Positions 59,530 through 64,000 of a stretch of DNA of 64,000 nucleotides are shown here, piece by piece. The first letter of the stretch is position 1. Each line of letters begins with the position of its first letter. Made by a program: the position numbers and the translations under genes. Source of the DNA: Lycorma delicatula (taxonomy: Eukaryota > Arthropoda > Insecta > Hemiptera > Fulgoridae); the NCBI RefSeq assembly GCF_047948215.1, contig NC_134455.1, positions 222,498,526 to 222,562,525 of the forward strand, in the 5' to 3' direction. Under the pieces are notes generated by a model. It ran no database searches, had not been told where the DNA came from, and worked only from the letters and a program-made list of their open reading frames with translations.

Positions 59530-64000
<4,471 letters not shown>

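Overview
The window is nuclear DNA from an animal, almost certainly an insect. It is AT-rich, has spliced genes with GT-AG introns, and is packed with decayed mariner-type transposons, LINEs and tRNA-derived SINEs. A hemipteran or another insect with a large, repeat-rich genome would fit, but the sequence does not let me name the species. Two host genes are present, arranged tail to tail.

Gene 1 (+ strand, 2725 to 54694) is a calcium-dependent transglutaminase of the annulin / hemocyte / Drosophila Tg group. I could join 13 exons, all in compatible phase, into one reading frame of 713 codons (720 with an alternative last acceptor). It carries the N-terminal beta-sandwich, the Cys-His-Asp catalytic core, the calcium-site acidic residues and two C-terminal beta-barrels. 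The first coding exon starts right after a splice acceptor, so a 5' exon (UTR or a longer N-terminus) is missing or not recognised. The coding sequence is about 2.1 kb of a 52 kb gene; the rest is intron.

Gene 2 (- strand, 63674 down to 59530) is polyubiquitin. Ten complete head-to-tail ubiquitin units lie in the last exon; a 228-nt exon upstream is exactly one unit long, and the gene continues beyond the right edge. At the DNA level the units alternate between two types, forming 456-bp dimers, two of which appear identical. The protein ends in one extra Phe.

The introns and the 4.8 kb between the genes are a transposon graveyard. They hold an R1/Jockey-like LINE piece (7.2-9.0 kb), an RTE-like LINE (about 21.8-24.4 kb) interrupted by a nearly full-length mariner (22.05-23.38 kb), five other decayed Tc1/mariner-type transposase remnants, two copies of an unnamed repeat-protein family (9.9-11.95 kb and 37.6-38.2 kb), a tRNA-derived SINE family with readable target-site duplications, a second tRNA-derived SINE family, a Helitron-like candidate, and several long inverted-repeat (foldback) elements. 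The clearest foldback lies in the polyubiquitin intron and is bounded by an 8-bp target duplication. I found no bacterial operon, CRISPR array, rRNA gene or intact tRNA gene.
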